43,175 nt of DNA from the NCBI GenBank assembly GCA_031269245.1, contig JAISZL010000090.1, positions 1 through 43,175 of the forward strand, in the 5' to 3' direction. Origin of the DNA: Synergistaceae bacterium. Lineage in GTDB: Bacteria; Synergistota; Synergistia; Synergistales; Synergistaceae. Shown here one piece after another: positions 9,633 to 17,501 of the stretch; the first letter of the stretch is position 1; the number at the start of each line of letters is the position of its first letter. The position numbers were made by a program, and so were the translations under genes. The notes beneath the pieces are model-generated. The model was not told where the DNA came from and made no database searches. It saw only the letters and a list, made by a program, of their open reading frames with translations.

Positions 9633-10265
9633 GTGGAGAAATTGATGGAGGATCTTGAAAGGGGCTTCGGCGCGCAGGTGGAGCTCACGTCGAGCTGGCA
9701 CGTCGAGGAGGGCGGCATGGAGGCCGAGTACGAGTCGATCATGGCGTCCGCGTGTACGCTGGATCTCGCGGACATAATCGCGGCGCAGCACTTCATGAAC
9801 TACTCCCTCTGGCACGTGGAGGACACGGCGAGGAGGCTCGACGTGCCTGCCGAGACGATAGCTGACTGCAAGCGTAAAATAGACGTGTTCAACCAGAAGA
9901 GGAACGATCTCATGGAGAAGGCCGACGAGACGATAATGAACGCCATTTCCCCGTTCTTGCCGCCTAACGCCGCGGAGAAGTACAACACCGAGACGCTGGG
10001 CATGGCCATCGACAGGATGTCGATCATGGCGCTTAAGATCTTCCACATGCGCGAGCAGGCCGAGAGGGCTGACGCCGGTCAGGAGCACATAGCCAAGTGC
10101 CGGAGGAAGCTCTCCCAGCTTATGGAGCAGCGAGTGTGGCTCAAGCGCGCCATCTTTGACCTCGTCGACGATTTTTTTGCGGGCAGGAAGTCCATCAGGC
10201 CGTACTTCCAGCATAAGATGTACAACGACGAAACCCTCAACCCGGAGCTGTATGGGAAATCATGA
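9633..10265 (+). CDS. DUF4254 family protein
   Basis: A soluble, helix-rich protein of about 210 residues with the DUF4254 hallmarks: NYSLWHVEDTARR, a predicted helix KRKIDVFNQKRNDLMEKAD, and IDRMSIMALKIFHM. This family has no assigned activity but occurs next to LPS glycosyltransferases in many diderm bacteria. Upstream TTG codons are open, but the GTG at 9633 has GGAAGGGG eight bases before it and is the best start. The stop overlaps the ATG of the following GT4 gene by four bases (ATGA), so the two are translated together. The function is not known; a helper role in surface glycan assembly is inferred from context. Confidence 0.85.
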   Translation: MEKLMEDLERGFGAQVELTSSWHVEEGGMEAEYESIMASACTLDLADIIAAQHFMNYSLWHVEDTARRLDVPAETIADCKRKIDVFNQKRNDLMEKADETIMNAISPFLPPNAAEKYNTETLGMAIDRMSIMALKIFHMREQAERADAGQEHIAKCRRKLSQLMEQRVWLKRAIFDLVDDFFAGRKSIRPYFQHKMYNDETLNPELYGKS

Positions 10266-11389
10266 CGAGCGCCGCGGACGCCCGAGCGTTTAAGATCGCT
10301 TTCCTGCTCAGGGACGCTGGAGAGGGCGGCGCCGAACGGTCGTCCCTGAGGCTCGCCAACGGGCTGTCGCGCGGAGGATGTTCCGTGAGCGCCTTTTTTT
10401 TAAGAGCGGAGGGCCCCCTGCTCGGCTCTATAGACGATAAAATCGAGGTCGTTGACCTTAAGGGAGGGTTCTTCGATTTTTGCGGGAGGATGAGAGCGAT
10501 GAAATTCGACTTTCTCCTCCCGGTCTACACTTCGATGAGGGCGCTGCTGGCAAAGCGTTTCATGCTCTCGGGGGATGCCGCCGATGTGAAGGTGGTTCTG
10601 TCACAGCGCAACATGTTCACAATGGACCGCGGCTTCATACAGACCAAGCTCCGCTTCGCGAGGTGCAGGGCGCTCTATCCCTGGGCCGCGGCGTGCGTCT
10701 GCTTGTCGAACGGGGTGGCGGACGAGATGAGGTCGACCGGGTTGCTTCCCGCGGACAAAATCCACGTCGTATACAACCCGGTCGTGACGGACGAGCTGAG
10801 GGCTCAGATGGATATGCCAGTGCCGCCGGGCCAGCTCGAGCGCTTCGGGAAGGAGGGGCGCATCGATATGCTCGCTGTGGGGCGGCTTGGCCCGCAAAAG
10901 GATTTCTCCACGCTCTTGAGGGCCTTCGCTATGTTCTCGAAATGGTTTGGCGATGCCCGGCTTGTCATCCTCGGAGAGGGCAAGCGACGCCCCCAGCTCG
11001 AGGGCCTGGCCCGCGAGCTGGGGATATCGGACAGGCTGTTTATGCCGGGATACGAACCGAATCCCTACCCCTATATGAAACGCGCGTCCCTTTTTGTCAT
11101 GACATCCCTCTACGAGGGGTTCGCCAACGTGGTGGCGGAGGCGCTGGCCTGCGGCTGCAACGTCGTCTCTACCGACTGCCCCAGCGGTCCGTCCGAGATA
11201 CTGGATGGGGGGAAATACGGCTGGCTGGCTCGCGCCGGCGACCATGAGGACATCGCCCGAAAGATGGCTCGCGCCGTGTTGTCCCCGATGCCTGGGGAGG
11301 TTCTCGTGGAACGCGCGTCATACTTCTCCGAGACAAGGGCCGTGGACGGATATCGCAAGCTCTTCGAGTCGCTTTTAGTCCATAACTGA
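10262..11389 (+). CDS. Glycosyltransferase family 4 (group 1) protein, second copy
   Basis: A 375-residue GT-B glycosyltransferase. It shows the N-terminal GEGGAERSSLRLANGLS motif, then AVGRLGPQKDFSTLLRAF, RLVILGEGKRRPQLE and the donor-site segment SLYEGFANVVAEALACG. It shares order and many residues with the GT4 at 6290-7441 on the other strand, so the locus has paralogous pairs of both GT8 and GT4 genes. It starts with an ATG overlapping the DUF4254 stop. It probably adds a sugar in LPS core or surface polysaccharide synthesis; donor and acceptor are unknown. Confidence 0.92.
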   Translation: MTSAADARAFKIAFLLRDAGEGGAERSSLRLANGLSRGGCSVSAFFLRAEGPLLGSIDDKIEVVDLKGGFFDFCGRMRAMKFDFLLPVYTSMRALLAKRFMLSGDAADVKVVLSQRNMFTMDRGFIQTKLRFARCRALYPWAAACVCLSNGVADEMRSTGLLPADKIHVVYNPVVTDELRAQMDMPVPPGQLERFGKEGRIDMLAVGRLGPQKDFSTLLRAFAMFSKWFGDARLVILGEGKRRPQLEGLARELGISDRLFMPGYEPNPYPYMKRASLFVMTSLYEGFANVVAEALACGCNVVSTDCPSGPSEILDGGKYGWLARAGDHEDIARKMARAVLSPMPGEVLVERASYFSETRAVDGYRKLFESLLVHN

Positions 11390-11475
11390 TCCCTATGGTG
11401 ACGATATAGTGATATCCGACTTGCGACATGTGGCAAATTGTCCCTGATTCCGCCATGCCGCCGGCGATGCCCCGC

Positions 11476-13401
11476 TCATTTGATCCTTTCCATGGATTCG
11501 GATAGCGCCTCCCACGCCGCGTAAGCCTTAGCCAGCGACTCCTCCACGGATTTTCGCTCGATCATCAGGGGCCGCACCAGAGCGGAATCCGCCAGCAGAT
11601 CTGGGCGGCAGAGGGACTCGTCTATCTCGCCCCGGCGCGCTTCGAGGGCCGCTATCTCAGCCTCCAGCGGTTCTATCCTGTCTATGAATACCCTCCGCTC
11701 CCTGTAGAGCCTGTTGCGCTCCCGGGCCTCCTGACGCCGCTTATCCCTCACGGCGGAGACGGGCGGGTCTGGTGTCATCGTATGCTCGGACGCGCGCTGC
11801 GGTTCGCCGCGGCGCTCTATGAACCGCGAGTAGTTGCCGAGGTAGTTGCGGAGAGCTCCGCCTCGAATTTCGAGCACTCGTTCGGCAAGGTTGTCCAGGA
11901 AGAACCTGTCGTGCGACACTATCAGCAGCGTGCCGCCGTACTGAAGGAGGGCGCGCTGGAAGATATCGCGCGTGCACATGTCGAGGTGGTTGGTCGGCTC
12001 GTCTAAGATCAGGAAGTTCGAGTCGGAGAGGAGCAGTTTGAAGAGCGCCACCCTTGACTTCTCGCCTCCCGACAGGATGCGTATCGGTTTTTTTATGTCG
12101 TCCCCGCTGAAGAGAAACGCGCCCAGTAGACCGCGTTTGTCGGCCTCGCTCATAGGCGAGCCGGTCCTGCAAGCCTCCTCCCACACCGTGTGAGAGTAAT
12201 CCAGGTTCTGCGCGCTCTCCTGCGAGAAGTAGGCCATCCTAACGTTGTGGCCGGTCTTGACGAGGCCGCGGTCAGGGGCCTCCGTGCCCGACAGGAGCCG
12301 CAGAAGTGTCGACTTGCCCGCCCCGTTCACGCCGACCAGCGCTACGCGCTCGCCCCTGTGTATCTCCAGGTCCAGCCCCGAAAATACCTCGACGCCGCCG
12401 TAGCTCTTGGCGAGCGAACGGGCCTCTATGACGTCGTATCCGCTCCGGGGGGCCTCGGGGAATTTTATGCTGACCGTTCTGTTCGGGGCGTCCATCTCGC
12501 GTATCTCCATCTTTTCGAGCTGTCTGACACGGCTCTGCACCTGAGCGGCCTTGCTCGATTTGTAGCGGAAGCGGTCGATGAAGCGCCGCATGTGCTCGAC
12601 GCGCTCGCGTTGATCCTCTATCGCCCGCGCGAGGCGCCTCCTCTCCGCCTCGCGCTCGGTCAGGTACCGCTCGTAGCCCATGGGGTAGCGCGTTATCTCG
12701 CCGCGGGACATTTCCGCGATCTCGGTTGCCATGTGGCCGATAAAGAGCCTGTCGTGAGAGACGAAGATCATCACGCCTCTGTGCCCCCTGAGCCAACCCT
12801 CCAGCCACTCCATGCTCTCCGTGTCGAGGTGGTTCGTGGGCTCGTCGAGCAGCAGGATGCCGGGCTTCCTGAGGAGTATCGCCGCGAGCGCGAGCCTCAT
12901 GCGCCACCCCCCGGAGAATTCGCGGCACGGCCGCGTCTCGTCGCCGTCGGCGAAGCCAAGGCCCTTCATCACGCGGCGCGCCGCGGAGTCGAACTCGTAC
13001 CCGCCCATGTGGGCGAAGTCACGCTCGATCTCCTCGTGCTCCGCCATGCGCCGCGAGAGCTCACGCGAGCCGCCGGGCAGGGCCGATATACGCGCCTCCG
13101 CCTCGAACAGCCTCTCCTGAAGCGATGACAGCCCGACGCTGTCCCTCAGGTAATTGATCGCGACGCCGTCCCCCAGTTCGACCAGGTCCTGCGGGAGATA
13201 ACCGACCGCAACGCGGGGGGCTGTCTCCACGCTCCCGTCGTCCGGCGCGATCCTCCCGGCCAATATGCGAAGCAGCGTCGTCTTGCCGGTTCCATTGTCG
13301 CCGACCAAGCCGACGCGCGAGTTTTCGGCTATGAGCCAGTTGAGGTTTTTTACGATGACCTTCTCGCCGAAGGCCATGGAGAGATTTTTTATCAGAATCA
13401 G
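11476..13401 (-). CDS. ABC-F family ATPase (Uup/EttA-like), probable CTG start
   Basis: Soluble twin-ATPase of about 641 residues, a type that binds ribosomes (translation factors, antibiotic protection) rather than transporters. Two ABC domains are visible: Walker A GDNGTGKTT and GVNGAGKST, signatures FSGGWRMRLALA and LSGGEKSRVAL, and two LDEPTNHLD Walker B blocks. The inter-domain linker is rich in Arg/Glu (RVEHMRRFIDRFRYKSSKA), and the C-terminus forms a coiled coil. No transmembrane part exists. No ATG, GTG or TTG fits the N-terminus. A CTG at 13399-13401 follows GGAGGG with a short spacer, overlaps the stop of the upstream gene as CTGA, and gives MILIKNLSMAFG, the normal family start. 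The exact role among ABC-F types is unknown. Confidence 0.9.
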   Translation of the reverse strand: MILIKNLSMAFGEKVIVKNLNWLIAENSRVGLVGDNGTGKTTLLRILAGRIAPDDGSVETAPRVAVGYLPQDLVELGDGVAINYLRDSVGLSSLQERLFEAEARISALPGGSRELSRRMAEHEEIERDFAHMGGYEFDSAARRVMKGLGFADGDETRPCREFSGGWRMRLALAAILLRKPGILLLDEPTNHLDTESMEWLEGWLRGHRGVMIFVSHDRLFIGHMATEIAEMSRGEITRYPMGYERYLTEREAERRRLARAIEDQRERVEHMRRFIDRFRYKSSKAAQVQSRVRQLEKMEIREMDAPNRTVSIKFPEAPRSGYDVIEARSLAKSYGGVEVFSGLDLEIHRGERVALVGVNGAGKSTLLRLLSGTEAPDRGLVKTGHNVRMAYFSQESAQNLDYSHTVWEEACRTGSPMSEADKRGLLGAFLFSGDDIKKPIRILSGGEKSRVALFKLLLSDSNFLILDEPTNHLDMCTRDIFQRALLQYGGTLLIVSHDRFFLDNLAERVLEIRGGALRNYLGNYSRFIERRGEPQRASEHTMTPDPPVSAVRDKRRQEARERNRLYRERRVFIDRIEPLEAEIAALEARRGEIDESLCRPDLLADSALVRPLMIERKSVEESLAKAYAAWEALSESMERIK

Positions 13402-14009
13402 GGTCTTCCCTCCGAGTCGATAATCGCGCGGATCATTGCGCCGGTCATGAAAGCAAGGCACTCGAAGTCGAGGAAGCGCGGCGCGCTTCTGTCGAACATT
13501 ATCTGTATGTCGGCTGGAAATTCCTCGTCGGCCTCGTAAAAAACTATCTGGGACAAAATTTTGGGCAGCGGCCGCAACTGCCAAACGTGTTTGCCGGAGC
13601 TCGACGTCGGAATCTCGACTCCGCCCAGGCTTTCCATAGCGCGGGCGAATCTTCCGTAGTCGTCCGCGAATTCGCGAATCAGCGGGTCGTTCATTATGCT
13701 GTTCGCAAGGTTTTTCTGCCCGTCGATCATGCCGGTGAGTCTGTTCAATAGGGCGAAGTCGTGCGAAAAATCGCCGCTGCCGGACGACGTGACATAATAG
13801 ATAAGGATGCTGCGGATATTTACATTGACGGGTTCTCCGTCCTCCGGCTCGACTCCGTCGTTCGTGATTATGTAATCGCGCCCCAGGAACGAGAGCCTGA
13901 CCCCGTCCTCTGAGCGCGTCCCGCCAAGGCGGGACGCGCTCTCGGCCCAGTCGAGCTCCGCCAGCTTCGGCAGCAGCGTGGAGTAAATTTTGTCATATCC
14001 CTTGCCCAT
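13398..14009 (-). CDS. DUF3786 domain protein
   Basis: About 203 residues with the DUF3786 pattern: GYDKIYSTLLPKLAELDW at the start, VRLSFLGRDYIIT, a YYVTSS segment, FADDYGRFARAMESLGG, and the C-terminal DEEFPADIQIMFDRSAPRFL. The family is found in strict anaerobes, sometimes fused to Fe4S4 domains or near corrinoid and C1 genes, but has no known activity. The frame is open further upstream, but the ATG at 14007-14009 has GGAGG eight bases before it and starts the conserved domain; an ATG at 14028-14030 is an alternative. The stop overlaps the CTG start of the ABC-F gene. It diverges from the CODH/ACS operon across a 561-base region. Confidence 0.85.
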   Translation of the reverse strand: MGKGYDKIYSTLLPKLAELDWAESASRLGGTRSEDGVRLSFLGRDYIITNDGVEPEDGEPVNVNIRSILIYYVTSSGSGDFSHDFALLNRLTGMIDGQKNLANSIMNDPLIREFADDYGRFARAMESLGGVEIPTSSSGKHVWQLRPLPKILSQIVFYEADEEFPADIQIMFDRSAPRFLDFECLAFMTGAMIRAIIDSEGRP

Positions 14010-14300
14010 ACAATCCGCCTCCGTCGTCATGCCGTACGAGAATATTTTATCAGGAGACGCTGATTTGTTGTAGATACCTGAAGGATAAATATTCAAGAAA
14101 ACACTGAGTTTATTGCCGAGTGCCTGAAGGGCGGAGATTCGAACCACTCTGGAACCCACTCCCGCCTCCCGCGCGGGGCGGCGATTGGCGGCGCAAAATT
14201 TTCTTAAAAATGACGCGCTTGTGTCTCTCGGCGGAAGCGGGCACATGAGTTGAAGAAGCTCGGAAAATAACGACACTTCCTTAAAATTTCACGGATAGAT

Positions 14301-14329
14301 TTGACATGCGGTGACCGGCGATTTAAAAT
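14301..14329 (+). promoter_or_regulatory. Sigma-70-type promoter for the CODH/ACS operon
   Basis: TTGACA (14301-14306) and TAAAAT (14324-14329) are separated by exactly 17 bases. It points toward the methyltransferase-CODH/ACS genes and would give a leader of roughly 235 bases before the ATG at 14571. It is the best promoter match in the region. Confidence 0.7.
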
Positions 14330-14333
14330 CGCC
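14317..14333. promoter_or_regulatory. Palindrome over the -10 box, possible operator
   Basis: GGCGATTTAAAATCGCC reads the same on both strands apart from its central base. It covers the -10 hexamer TAAAAT, so a protein bound here would block RNA polymerase. The cognate regulator is unknown; the PocR-AraC gene at 27929 is one candidate, but AraC proteins usually bind direct repeats. Confidence 0.55.
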
Positions 14334-14570
14334 TAAACGCCGATTTTTATTATTTTGAAGGCGTTGCTCCTTTCGCAAAATTTTGCAAAAAAGCACAAAT
14401 TTTTACAATACGTTGCATGGGTGTTTGAATATACTATGAATACCGATCATAGCGTTTAAGCAATTTCACCTTGCCTTTTTGTTTGTACCTTACACGACAT
14501 TTAAAAAATGCTGGTTCACCACTACCATAAAAGTGGAGGCTGTTTAATTCGACAGTGCAGGAGGTCTGAC

Positions 14571-15467
14571 ATGGGTAAAATAGTTGACGTGCTCAAAACT
14601 GGTAAGATCTTGGTATCGGACGGCGCTTGGGGGACGTTCCTCTACGAGAAGGGGATGAAGGCGGGGGAGTGTCCCGACGCGTGGTCGGTCAACCGCTTCG
14701 ACGACGTAGTCGACATCGCCAAGAGCTACGCTGACGCCGGCGCCGACATGGTGGAGGCCAACAGCTTCGGCGCGAGCTACTACAAGCTGGAACACTTCGG
14801 TCTTCAGGACAGGGCGGCGGAGATCAACGAGTACGCCGCGCGCGCGTCCCGCAAGGGCGCCGGCGACAAGTACGTCATCGCGTCGATCGGCCCCACCGGC
14901 AAACTCCTGGTCACCGAGGAGGTTACGGAGGAGGATCTGTACGAGGCGTTCAAGGTCCAGGCCGTGGCCCTCGAAAAGGGCGGGGCCGACGCGGTCTGCA
15001 TCGAGACGATGAGCGACGCCGGCGAGGCCTGCTGCGCCATCAGGGCGACGAAGGAGAACACCAAACTCGAGATCATCACGACGTTCAGCTTCGACAAAAC
15101 CGTGCAGGGCACCTACAGGACGATGATGGGGCTGTCCCCGGAGGACGCGGTCAAGGCGTCCCTCGATGCGGGATCTGACATCGTCGGCACGAACTGCGGC
15201 AACGGCTTCGAGAGGATGATCGAGATCGTGAGTGAGATGAAATCCGCGTATCCCGACGCTCTGATACTCGTGCACGCGAACGCTGGGCTTCCGCAGAACG
15301 TAGACGGCAAGGACTTCTTCCCCGAGACGCCTGAGATGATGGCGGCGCAGGTGGATGATCTCATCAAGGCCGGCGCCAACATCATCGGCGGTTGCTGCGG
15401 GTCGACTCCGGCGCACATCGCGGCCATCAAGAAGGTCGTGGACGCGCACAACAAGAAGGCGGCGTAA
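14571..15467 (+). CDS. Homocysteine S-methyltransferase family protein (MetH N-domain type)
   Basis: A 298-residue, single-domain TIM-barrel zinc methyltransferase of the Hcy-binding family. Blocks include LVSDGAWGTFLYEKGM near the N-terminus, EANSFGASYYKLE, the zinc ligand segment GTNCGNG (about residue 205), and the second pair in IGGCCGSTPAHI near the C-terminus. The ATG at 14571 has GCAGGAGGT before it; an in-frame ATG at 14508 is not preceded by a ribosome site. It has no pterin, B12 or reactivation domain, so it is not a full methionine synthase. As first gene of the CODH/ACS operon it may move methyl groups between homocysteine or another thiol and a corrinoid protein such as CFeSP. 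That role is inference. Confidence 0.88.
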   Translation: MGKIVDVLKTGKILVSDGAWGTFLYEKGMKAGECPDAWSVNRFDDVVDIAKSYADAGADMVEANSFGASYYKLEHFGLQDRAAEINEYAARASRKGAGDKYVIASIGPTGKLLVTEEVTEEDLYEAFKVQAVALEKGGADAVCIETMSDAGEACCAIRATKENTKLEIITTFSFDKTVQGTYRTMMGLSPEDAVKASLDAGSDIVGTNCGNGFERMIEIVSEMKSAYPDALILVHANAGLPQNVDGKDFFPETPEMMAAQVDDLIKAGANIIGGCCGSTPAHIAAIKKVVDAHNKKAA

Positions 15468-15550
15468 GGCTGGCGTCATCGGAGGGAGGTCCTCCAGGGA
15501 GGCTGGTTTGTCCTCAAATCGGCCAAGACAGACAAAGCGGAGGTGTAGCA

Positions 15551-16618
15551 ATGAAGACCAAGTTTTTGAGCACGGCGATAGGAAGTATGCCATATGAAGA
15601 CCCGGCGCACGCGGTGGACGTGGCGCTAGCCTCGCAGGACGCGCCCATCTGGCCGCAGCTCCCGTTCTTTGGGTTGAAGGAGCAGATGGAGATTCAGTAC
15701 AGCGAGGGCGTCCCCTGCGCGGTGATAGACGAGGAGAAGGGGCGCATGTTCTTCGACACCGCCCGCGACTACTCCGACGACTTCGCCGCGTTTTACGACG
15801 CGTACACCACGGCGATGGACCCCGACGAGGGTAACGGCGACTGTTCCTCCATGGCTATAACCGAGGAGTTCTCGAAGGGGCTCTTCGCGTTGGATCGAAA
15901 GCTCAAGGCGGACGGGAAGAGACTGCCGTGGGTCAAGGTCCAGACGACCGGGCCATGCAGCTTCGCGCTCACCATTACCGACGAGAACAAGCGAGCCATC
16001 TACTACAACGAGGAGTTCCGCGACGTAATAATAAAGGCTATGGCCATGAAGTGCCGCTGGCAGATACAAAAATTCAAGGAGTATGCCGACAACGTCATCT
16101 GCTTCATCGACGAACCGATCCTATCCGCCTTCGGAAGTTCGACCTACGTGTCGGTGCAGCGCGCTGACGTGGTGGCGCACCTCGCCGAGGTTATCGACGC
16201 GGTGCACGCCGACGGGGCCTACGCCGGGATCCACTGCTGCGGCAACACGGAGTGGAGCATCCTGACCGACGCCGGGGTCGACCTCGTCAATTTCGACGCG
16301 TATGGGTTCGGCGAGACCATCTCGCTCTACGGCAAGGAGGTCAGGGGGCACCTGGAGAAGGGCAGGGGGCTCGCGTGGGGAATAGTGCCGACGTCCAGCA
16401 AGATCATGGAGGAGAGCATCGAGTCGTTGGAGGAGATCCTCGAGAAGAACATGGACAAACTCTCCGGCGTGACCGGACTCGACAAGAGCCTCATCGCTGA
16501 GCAGGCGGTGCTCACCCCCTCCTGCGGCACCGGCTCGCTCTCCGTGGCGGAGGCCGACAAGGTGTTCGACATGCTGGGCAAGCTCACCAAGAGGATGAAG
16601 GAGAAGTACGGGTTCTGA
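15551..16618 (+). CDS. UROD/MetE-like zinc methyltransferase (core-MetE type)
   Basis: A 355-residue TIM-barrel protein of the UROD/MetE superfamily. The N-terminus STAIGSMPYEDP resembles core-MetE proteins. Probable zinc ligands are the His and second Cys of HCCGN (about residue 220) and the Cys of LTPSCGTG (about residue 318), matching HxC...C of MetE and MtbA/MtaA; the MetE glutamate ligand appears to be Asp here. There is no MetE N-terminal half. GGAGG lies eight bases before the ATG. Known core-MetE enzymes of some anaerobes take methyl from the corrinoid iron-sulfur protein to make methionine, which fits this operon. MtaA-like methyl:CoM-type activity is less likely. The substrate is not proven. 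Confidence 0.82.
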   Translation: MKTKFLSTAIGSMPYEDPAHAVDVALASQDAPIWPQLPFFGLKEQMEIQYSEGVPCAVIDEEKGRMFFDTARDYSDDFAAFYDAYTTAMDPDEGNGDCSSMAITEEFSKGLFALDRKLKADGKRLPWVKVQTTGPCSFALTITDENKRAIYYNEEFRDVIIKAMAMKCRWQIQKFKEYADNVICFIDEPILSAFGSSTYVSVQRADVVAHLAEVIDAVHADGAYAGIHCCGNTEWSILTDAGVDLVNFDAYGFGETISLYGKEVRGHLEKGRGLAWGIVPTSSKIMEESIESLEEILEKNMDKLSGVTGLDKSLIAEQAVLTPSCGTGSLSVAEADKVFDMLGKLTKRMKEKYGF

Positions 16619-16652
16619 TATGAAGGCGATGCGCGGCCGGAGGCATGAATGG

Positions 16653-16676
16653 CGGAGACATGATGCCATGTCTTCG
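16653..16676 (+). other. Stable hairpin between the methyltransferase and CooC genes
   Basis: CGGAGACATG pairs with CATGTCTTCG over ten base pairs (one G-U) around the loop ATGC. No T-run follows, so it is not a standard terminator. It may mark an RNA-processing or attenuation point separating methyltransferase from CODH/ACS gene expression. Confidence 0.5.
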
Positions 16677-16730
16677 TGGTTGCGCCCGATCAATGAGGCA
16701 TCGCTTAAGATGCGGCGAGGGTGAACGCGA

Positions 16731-17501
16731 TTGAAGATAGCCGTTTCAGGAAAAGGCGGGGTGGGGAAGTCCACCGTGGCGTCAATCATAGCCCTGATGA
16801 AGGCCGAGGCCGGAGACAGGGTCCTGGCGCTTGACGCCGATCCGGACGCCAACCTGGCGTCCTCCTTGGGGATACCTCATCGCGAGCAGCGGCGCATAGT
16901 CACGATATCTCAGCAGATAGAGCTGATCGAGGAGAGGACCGGTGCCAAAGTGGGGCAGTACGGGCAGGTGTTCAGGCTGAACCCGGACGTGGCCGACGTG
17001 GCCGATCACTATGCCTACAAGCACAGGGGCGTGTCGCTCCTCGTGCTCGGGGCGGTGAAGTCCGGCGGAGGCGGTTGCGCCTGCCCGGAGAACACCTTCA
17101 TTCGCGCTCTCGTCAACGACCTCGTCCTCTTCAAAGGGGACACGCTGATAATGGACATGGAGGCCGGCATCGAGCACCTGGGGCGCGCCACGTCCCAGGG
17201 CGTCGACGCGATGCTGGTCGTCGTCGAGCCGGGGCAGAGGTCAGTGGACTGCGCCCTCCTGGTGGAGCGGATGTCGCACGAGATCAGGGTCAAGAGGGTC
17301 CTGTTCATGGTGAACAAGGTCGCCTGCGACGCTGACAGAAGCTTCATCAGGGAGGCGCTCCCCAAGAGGGAGATACTGGCCTTCCTGCCGTACTCCGGCG
17401 AGATGAGAAACGCCGACCGCGACGGAGCGTCCCCGTATGACTTCCTGGACGACGAAACTCGCGGTCAATATTACGAAATAATAAAGAGGTTGGAGACATG
17501 A
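16731..17501 (+). CDS. cooC: CooC-type nickel-insertion ATPase, copy 1
   Basis: A 256-residue SIMIBI-class ATPase that helps load nickel into CO dehydrogenase or acetyl-CoA synthase. The deviant Walker A is SGKGGVGKST at residues 6-15, the switch I region is DADPDANLASSLG, and the metal-binding CxC is C116/C118 in GGGGCACPENTF, where CooC dimers bind one nickel. The start is a TTG at 16731 with GGCGAGGG upstream. Its ATGA overlap with the second CooC gene implies coupled translation. Two copies beside one CODH and one ACS suggest that one serves each enzyme (CooC and AcsF roles), but sequence alone does not say which. Confidence 0.92.
   Translation: MKIAVSGKGGVGKSTVASIIALMKAEAGDRVLALDADPDANLASSLGIPHREQRRIVTISQQIELIEERTGAKVGQYGQVFRLNPDVADVADHYAYKHRGVSLLVLGAVKSGGGGCACPENTFIRALVNDLVLFKGDTLIMDMEAGIEHLGRATSQGVDAMLVVVEPGQRSVDCALLVERMSHEIRVKRVLFMVNKVACDADRSFIREALPKREILAFLPYSGEMRNADRDGASPYDFLDDETRGQYYEIIKRLET

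Larger units (their letters stand above)
14010..14570. other. Divergent intergenic region with regulatory signals
   Basis: No convincing gene lies here; the open minus frame back to 14276 has no ribosome site or family match. The right half holds a near-consensus promoter with a palindrome over its -10 box (separate entries), a second palindrome GCAAAATTTTGC at 14375-14386, and a related CGCAAAATTTT at 14192-14202. The leader from about 14336 to 14570 is long and AT-rich, with a possible small stem AACGCC/GGCGTT (14336-14341, 14360-14365). I recognise no known riboswitch in it. Confidence 0.6.

Noticed and set aside
9468-10214. Upstream extension of the minus-strand GT8 reading frame
   Set aside because: It runs antisense to the DUF4254 gene, shows no GT8 sequence, and a TTG with a good ribosome site at 9465-9467 gives the normal N-terminus.
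14136-14145. GATTCGAACC, which on the minus strand resembles the T-loop of a tRNA gene
   Set aside because: No matching acceptor stem, anticodon arm or D arm could be drawn in the flanking sequence; the T-stem itself is mispaired.
14336-14570. Possible riboswitch in the CODH/ACS leader
   Set aside because: No cobalamin, SAM, THF or other known aptamer core could be recognised; only short weak stems are seen.
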